Source: Chaetoderma sp. LZ-2023a
Taxonomy: Eukaryota > Mollusca > Caudofoveata > Chaetodermatida > Chaetodermatidae
Assembly (NCBI GenBank): GCA_034401795.1
Contig: CM067367.1
Coordinates: 32,625,733 to 32,689,732, forward strand
DNA length: 64,000 bases
Direction of reading: 5' to 3'
Shown here: piece after piece, positions 57,675-64,000 of the stretch
How the letters are laid out: every line of letters starts with the position of its first letter
How positions within the stretch are numbered: position 1 is the stretch's first letter
Program-made: the position numbers and the translations under genes
The notes under the pieces: model-generated
Database searches by the model: none
The model's input: only the letters and a program-made list of their open reading frames with translations
What the model was told of the DNA's origin: nothing

Positions 57675-58975
57675 TAAATGTTAGGATCCTGTCTCCAACA
57701 ATTACCATGACATGCACATAAATCTGTGCACGTCAGATTTGCCTTGTAACATTTACACTGACCGTGGCGTGTTACTTTACAATGACAGTGGATTAGCTCA
57801 TGACATGCCTTACTGCCTTCAGGAGACCATCCATGGCTACTTTGTTCCCACACACATAATGAAGCAGAAGGAAGCTGTGCTTTTGCAGTTAATGCCTGGC
57901 CCCCATACGCAGCTTGAAATGTCACTCGTTTTGTGCTGTGTCAATGCTACTAGTGTTGGTGGAATGTTCTCCAGTGCCCGAGTCCCTGAAGCAATGTCTT
58001 TGAATAGAGTAAAATAACGTAGCATTCAAAACAATGTACAATTTCATCACCAATCTCTGCTGGGCCTCTGGATCGAGATAAGAAGCTTTGCACAACCTCT
58101 GGCAATACAGTCCATACATCCCAGGCTGTTCCGTTCCCTCGCCCGGCAAATGGCGATGTGGGTGACACTCTGTGAATGCATGAAAAAAGCAACGATGCTG
58201 CTTTTTCGTGCCCGAGGCTTGATGAAATTACATGTCCCGGGATACATCGATAATGTTTGCCTACTCCAAATGCCACCCAGATCTCAGAAACCTGCAAGTC
58301 TTGAGTACTGCGAGGACCAAAACATCAGTGTCAACAGTTTTAAGAAGCAGTTTCATATGGCCACTTCTAGCGGCATGGGAAGCATGGAGTATCACTCTAG
58401 TGTTCGCCTCCTCTTGGTTACAGGGGTCCATGGATGCAGTTTGCTCATTATCACACTGATGTGCCGTGAGCACATCATCAAGATATGTAGTAAACCATTC
58501 TTCTTTCATCTACATGTACATCTATTGCAGAAAGCTTTTGTGACAGGAAGTAGAAGAGCTTCTTTCTAATTTTCATCATTTCTCAAGAATGCTGGTCAGT
58601 TTTGAGGGATTGTTGCCTTTCCCGAGACATGTCTTCTCGACGCTGTGCCACAAGATTCCCGCCTTTGTTCCTTTAGACTATTTTCTAGTTTGATCCCAAA
58701 CCACATCCAATCTTTGAACATTTTCAACTTGAAACATGATGATGTATGGGATGAAAATGGTTTCAGCATATTCATCAAATCTATGCACTGTTGATGGCTT
58801 CAACATGTTGATTATAACAGCACCATCAAGTATTCAGACTGTCTTGTGTGTTTGGTCTTCACTAGAGACCTCGCCACACATAGCTTCTAAGCATGGTAGA
58901 AGATCAAACTTTGACCTGTGCCTTAGCTTTCCTAGGCAAGACAGTGATGGTGGTTCTGGCTGGTTTTCATGCTAA
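57675..58975 (-). pseudogene. Degenerate copy of an uncharacterised multicopy gene
   Basis: Minus-strand fragments in several frames keep one order: GAVIINMLKPSTVHRFDEYA (about 58790), VENVQRLDVVWDQ, SLKEQRRESCGT, ELFYFLSQKLS-like, NQEEANTRVILHASHAA, VDTDVLVLAV, SEIWVAFGVGKHYR, AGRGNGTAWDVW, IPPTLVALTQH, VWEQSSHGWSPEGSKACHEL, and a Cys-rich end CKCYKANLTCTDLCACHGNC. From memory this order matches a large, poorly characterised family found in many molluscs and other invertebrates; its function is unknown to me. At least four frameshifts and several stops make it a pseudogene. No introns are visible, compatible with spread by retroposition or within a mobile element. Confidence 0.7.
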
Positions 58976-58979
58976 AAAA

Positions 58980-60935
58980 CTGTTCACGGTCTGATTATGG
59001 CCTTAGAGTACTTTGTAACCTCCATCCCCTTGATTTATTATAGTACCATCTATAATTAGCATGTTGCTGGCCCCGTTATAGTTCAGTCTGAATAAAGTCA
59101 TCTTACAATATAGTCATACATATACAACATGTATCATGTGCTAGTTATATCGCATAAGACCGTGTCCGAGCAGTTAAACTATTTTAGGAATTTTGACTGT
59201 ACAATATATTGTATTGTATTTACCATTTCTCGGATCAGACCTTCAAGTGACCCTCCAATGTTGGAACGTTTTCGGCATGCTGCCAGCTTTGCCCTCAGTG
59301 ATGTCCAATCTTGGTATGCCATACCACCTGTACTTCTAATACCAAACTACTGTAACACTTCAGCTATGGTATCGCCACCTGTACTTCTACTATTGTAAGA
59401 GTCAGCTATAGCAGGACTGACCTCTGACATCTATTTACACTATCGGTGCGTATTCACAACTCAGCTCCCGATACAAGGCCTGACACTCAGAGTGAATTCT
59501 TTTACGTCCCCAATGGCACACGAAATGGGACCAAAGGCTTTATGTCCCCTCCGAAGGATGTGTCATCTGAAAGACGTACGTAATGGCACAGGGTTTTTCA
59601 CCTTGATCACATGCCTGAACGCTGGATCGAATATGACTCTTTGGATTGGAATTCCAACATAAGCGGCACAACGGTTTTGTAATTTCCAATCAGTAACAGT
59701 ATGTAAATAAAACTTTGGCAAAATAAAATTTGATGGACTGCCCAATTATTATGTACGTGCAGTGATTTTGATAGGTTTGTAATGAATGAGTCCCAGGGAC
59801 TCAGAAGTAAGTAGGTGAATGGGTCCCTGAGAAATGTAATGGGTTACTCTGGCTGCCGTTCCACAATATGCTTAAATTTCTTGGTGGTATATACATCGAT
59901 AGCAGATGACAACAGTCAACAGTACACATGAATTTATTTCAATTTTGAGCACATTTGAAATGTTAAATTACCGCCACAGAGTTGATTCGCCAATGCTAAC
60001 TTGTCTGATTAATACAAATTTAGGGATTGTGGCCTTACAAGGAAATGAAAATTTCACTGTAAATTTCCGCTTCCTGCGTCAAATTGCAATCCGTACTCGT
60101 GTTTTAACCTGGAGCTAAAACTGAGAGTTTATGTTGATTTGTCTGCAGGTTTGAGAGTATTGTAGAATGGTTAATCTCCACCATTGTTCCAGGCTTTAAA
60201 ATGGTACAGAGTATTCAAACTTTTTGTTATTTAGTGACAGAGAAATAGAAAGTAAAAATTTGATTCCCGGCGTACTACATAACACAACAATAAATGCGAA
60301 ATCTTACGATTTCCAAGAATTCTGTGAGATGTTCTAGTCTGCAAATTTCGATCATGTCCTGGTTACAAATAAATCTGTCAGAGATCGACTGCGTACATAA
60401 TTTTCTGGGATTGTCACATGATTGTACAATGATGTATGTCAGAATACATTGTTTTTACGAATTAAAAATATAAAGTTAATTCAACTTAGACATACAAATA
60501 CAGATTTTCAATTATTGATTACTAATTTTTTGCTGGGTCCTTAGGACCCAGCTAGGGTGAGTGCTATCGGTCCTTTTCATTTTATACGAGTAAAAAACTC
60601 AGGGCGCATAGTGATACCTATCAATATCACTGTATGTGTTTATATATTGAGCACGAAATAAATAATTTTAATTCTTGAATCATCATATTACATGATTAAT
60701 CTTGCAGTTATTTTAGATATTTGCTCTTTGACGACTTGACTATTGAGTCATGGTCATAAAAATATCTAAGCTGAATCGCCTGTTTGAAAATTGCTATTGG
60801 GGTGAGTTGACTTTTTAGGATGGCTTGACTTTCATGATTGTGACCCCTTGGTAGTTGGGCCGAATTGACTGGAATTCATTTTAACTTAACTTAGGTTCCT
60901 TCTGACCGGAGGCCTAAGCCTCTATGGTTAGATCG
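58980..60935. other. Intergenic sequence, nothing recognised
   Basis: AT-rich sequence with short open frames of chance length. A small imperfect palindrome TGGGTCCTTAGGACCCA lies at about 60535. No domain, RNA or repeat family was recognised. Confidence 0.5.
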
Positions 60936-60969
60936 TCATTATCATCAGGGTTTCTCATTTGAGGGTATA

Positions 60970-61035
60970 GACCCCCAAAATCTAACTGGAGACCCCCAAA
61001 ATCTAACTGGAGACCCCCAAAAGTTGTGGCAGTGG
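60970..61035. repeat. Short tandem repeat, about 20-bp unit, three copies
   Basis: GAGACCCCCAAAATCTAACT is repeated, with the last unit diverging at AAAAGTTGTGG. Confidence 0.8.
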
Positions 61036-61202
61036 GTCCCATGGGACCCCTAAAAATCTTGCATAATTGTTAAATATTAATTAGATTTATAGGTTTTTGC
61101 ACAAAGAAATCCACAAAAGCTACGATTGGACCCCATAATTCAGAGCTGTGCACCCATGATACTCTCTAATTTTAGCATGGATGAGAAAAACTGCATGAGA
61201 AT

Positions 61203-62785
61203 TCAAAATTTCAATTTGGGACACCCATATTTCAGGTTGGGACCCCTAGATTTCTGGGTGTGGAGTCCCCCGAGACCTCCAAAATTTAGATGCCATGAGA
61301 AACACTGATTCTGTGCTCTGTTGTTTCTGGATTCCAATGATGCTGTGTAATCATATATCAGTGGTTGGTCTTTCCAATACCAGTCGAGGCGAGCTTTGAA
61401 TGTGTTGACCGATGGGGCTTCTACAACATGTTCTGGCAGCTTGTTCCAGACTTTTACAGCACGAACCGCAAAGCAATTTCTCCTCCATTCTAATTTTACC
61501 CTTGGTAGGAATATTTTCCTATGATGCTCATCTTGTTGCACAACATCATTTTTTAGCATGAAAATACCTCCTGTTTCTATGTCATAGATGCCACGCAGCA
61601 TCTTATAAACTTCAATCATGTCCCATGAACTCTTCTAAAAGCCAGTGTTGAAAGCTTAAGTCTCCTAAGTCTTTCTTCATAACTTAATTCCCTTAAGCCT
61701 GGTATCTGCTTTGTAGCTCTTCTCTGGACATTTTATATTCGTGTTACCGGAGTCTTTTTGTATGGGCTCCACTCTGATGCTGCCTTATACAGTAGTATAA
61801 ACGTCTTCTCATTGAGGTAACATAGACACGTCTGATAATTGCAAACATACTGGTTGCTTTGTTGAGCTTTTCATTAATTAATAATGTGCTTTTCAAAATT
61901 TAGGACTTTATCTACAGTAACACCTTCTTCTTCTTTTCGTTCGCTGATCATACCACCAGTCCTGTAAGTGACTATCGACATGATCATAAGCGTTAAGTGC
62001 GTGGATCCATGGTTTATTAGAGTGCGCCGTGCGGCCTGGAACCTCCGTCTTCAGCACTCGAGGTTTCTGTCAGGGTTACCTCACCCTTACCTCCTTTAGT
62101 CGCCTCTTACGACACGCAGAGGATACGGAAGGTGTATTCTAAGCCCCACCTACAGGGCAGACAGTAACACCTATATCCTTTTCTTGTTCTGATCTTATTA
62201 TGGCATGTGTCTTTGCATCAGCAATAATGTGATAACTGTGTCCCTTTGCTTTCATCCACCCAAAGCTCATGTTGACACATTTATCTGGGTGAAAGCGCAG
62301 AAGCCTAGTGGATGACCATTCAGACAGCGCATCTAAGTCCGCTTGTAAAAGTGCATAGTCCTCCTCTTTAATAATTGCTCTAAAAATCTTTGTGTCATCT
62401 GCGAACAGGTATATATCCTACATTACACGGCATGCTGATGACAAAAAGCAGAGGGCTTATGACACTGCCTTGGACAATCACACTTGTCACATCCATCAAA
62501 CGTCACCACCGATGGGCCTTGCTGTTTTCGATCGGTGAAAAATGATTTGATCCAGCCGTGAATTGGATCGCCTACTCAATATGCAGGTATTTTGTCCATG
62601 AGCCTCCTATGTAGGATGGTATCAAAGGCTTTCTTAAAGTCTAAGTAAATTGCATCAACAGTATGTCCCTCAGCGATTGCCGTTGTCCATTTATCCAGGA
62701 CATGCAGGAGCTGTAATGGTGTTGATCTTCCGCTGAAAAAAACAAACTGTTTTTGACTAAAGGCTTTGTTTTCTAATAGGTAATT
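61203..62785 (-). pseudogene. CR1-like LINE reverse transcriptase fragment, with SINE inside
   Basis: Read 5'->3' on the minus strand: SGRSTPLQLLHVLDKWTTAI, AIYLDFKKAFDT (RT motif A), LFADDTKIFRAII (motif C, FADD), KDIGVTVDKVLNFEKHI, NVQRRATKQIPGLRELSYEE, MIEVYKMLRGIYD and VKVWNKLPEHVVEAPSVNTF (conserved C-terminal tail). The order is that of the CR1/jockey group ORF2. The endonuclease part is missing because the fragment abuts the repeat at 62785. Frame changes and stops occur between blocks. A 235-bp insertion with target duplication splits it at 61926-62160. Confidence 0.83.
61914..62172 (-). mobile_element. SINE-like insertion with 12-bp target-site duplication
   Basis: ACAGTAACACCT flanks both sides (61914-61925 and 62161-62172). 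The 235-bp insert begins with CTT-rich sequence and, on the minus strand, starts CTGCCCTGTAGGTGGGGC and includes GTGTCGTAAGAGGCGACTAA and GAGGTTCCAGGCC, ending in a GAA-rich tail. Removing it restores the LINE frame across the site. The family is not named with certainty; a lophotrochozoan tRNA-type SINE is likely. Confidence 0.8.
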
Positions 62786-63405
62786 ATCCCCACGTTTTAA
62801 AAAAACGTCGGGAATATTGCAATCACCTCCATCCGTCTGTCCATCACGCTATCTCCTCCCAAACCATTGGGTGGAATTAAATCAAATTTGGTATGTGGGT
62901 TACCCATCTGATTCCGCTTTGCAAGATGATATTTAGATTTGGCTCCGCTCCCAGGGGGGGGGGGGGGGGACAAACGGTCAAATCAGTTGTAACGCATGAT
63001 GCGGAGTGTTAGAGGCCATTTTGATTTGTCTGGGGGCGGAAGAGGGGTCAATGTAACGCATCTCCTCCGAAACCATTGGGCGGAATTCAACCAAATTTGG
63101 TACTGTATGTGAGTTACCCATATCAATGTGGAGTGGATGAGCACATTTACATTTGGCCCCACCCCCCAGGGGTCATGAAGTCATGAAATTGATTGTAATG
63201 CAACTCCTCTGACACTATTGAATGAAATTCAAATAAAATTTGGTATGTGAATTACCCATATGATTGTGGAGTGCAAAAGGACATTTACATTTGGCTCCGT
63301 CCTCAGGGCTGGGGTGTGTGTGTGTGTGTGGGGGGGGGGGGGTTGTCAAATGTTCAACTTGGTGAACGTGGGGATTTGCGATGACGTGTCATCAACTGAT
63401 CACTC
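62785..63405. repeat. Second copy of the 115-130-bp-unit interspersed repeat
   Basis: Begins TATCCCCACGTTTTAAAAAA and ends GTGGGGATTTGCGATGACGT, same orientation as 39757-40768 but shorter. Both copies share AAACCATTGGGTGGAATTAA. G-runs lie at about 62955-62969 and 63331-63342. Confidence 0.8.
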
Positions 63406-63436
63406 CAGTTTATTATGTGGTCTCTGATTATACTTT

Positions 63437-63850
63437 CATGACTTTGCAGAAGTTAAGACAGCAGGAGTTGAGAAAACACTTAAAGCCCTGATAAATGGTC
63501 GTGCATCTGGACCTGATGGCATGAGCAATGAACTATTCAAACATGCAAGTGACATTATCTCAAAACCGATCACGCACCTAATCAATTCAGCTTTTATGCC
63601 CCACCTTCCCATCGACGCTGTAGGCTAAGGCACCCATATCGCACTACCCAAGCCCAAAAGGCCACCCAGCCAACCTGTGGCCAATTGTTCTCCTCAACAG
63701 CATATATGGAAAATCCTATCCAATGTTACTCTATGCCGCATCCGAGATAAGATAGATGACTTCACCGGATCATGTAAAAGTGCCATCAAAACGCGGATGC
63801 AGCTGCGCAGACATTGTATGGTCTCAACGCATGTTTGTGTCGGTAGTAGG
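63437..63850 (+). pseudogene. LINE reverse transcriptase fragment (second family)
   Basis: Plus-strand reading gives KTLKALINGRASGPDGMSNE (the typical block before RT motif 1), then after a frame change WPIVLLNSIYGK / WKILSNVTLCRIRDKIDDFT, and CADIVWSQRM. This is the N-terminal part of a non-LTR RT; the family is not assigned. Stops and frameshifts are present. The remainder would lie right of 63850, but sequence there turns into AT-rich repeats (TATCGTGAATATTATTG). Confidence 0.72.
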
Positions 63851-64000
63851 GGTGGGTATCGTGAATATTATTGTATCGCGATATATCACAATACAGGAAG
63901 ATTGTATCACAATACATATCATATATTGTTCACTTTGAAGGAAAGGTTCTGTCCATCATTTATAATTAATTTCTAGTCAGAAAAGCAAAGCAAATGCAAT

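Overview
This is a eukaryotic, repeat-dense window. One spliced host gene is scattered over about 46 kb and almost everything else is transposon or tandem-repeat sequence. The mix points to a lophotrochozoan, most likely a bivalve mollusc: DIRS retrotransposons, foldback MITEs, AGGTCA-bearing 178-bp repeats, 'AAGATGGCC' repeats and a degenerate multicopy gene type that I recall from mollusc genomes. That taxonomic call is inference.

Host gene. On the minus strand I could join 12 coding exons (47111 down to 1043) into one reading frame of about 781 codons. Every junction has AG/GT sites and matching phase. The product is an eIF2-alpha kinase of the HRI type (EIF2AK1): an HRI-like N-terminal domain, glycine loop, VAVK-type lysine, a very long Ser/Asn-rich kinase insert carried mostly by one 1.2-kb exon, then HRDLK and DFG exons. 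The rest of the C-lobe lies beyond the left edge. The start codon is in a strong context at 47111. Upstream are a 180-bp near-perfect palindrome (47281-47461) and seven TGACTCA (AP-1/bZIP) sites spaced exactly 14 bp apart (47660-47750).

Layout. 1-12.8 kb: DFG exon, a 62-bp minisatellite, and a 7.0-kb DIRS element (4901-11924) in intron 11. 12.8-19.4 kb: HRDLK exon, foldbacks, and a 1.85-kb element with 23-bp terminal inverted repeats rich in ATTTGCAT. 19.4-31.3 kb: a hinge exon, a 6.4-kb DIRS element of another family (22013-28424) sitting inside a 21-bp minisatellite, and the kinase-insert exon. 31.3-47.1 kb: nine smaller introns and exons with many TTAA-flanked foldbacks, tRNA-derived SINEs and microsatellites. 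47.1-64 kb: flanking DNA with an intact Tc1-like transposon (49213-50877), AAGATGGCC tandem repeats, a degenerate multicopy gene (57675-58975), a CR1-like LINE fragment carrying a SINE with a 12-bp target duplication, and a second LINE fragment at the right edge.

How the parts relate. The gene has absorbed two complete-length DIRS elements, both in its own orientation and both in introns, with no sign of exon damage. Each DIRS insertion can be undone in silico to give a clean pre-insertion site without target duplication, as expected for tyrosine-recombinase integration.
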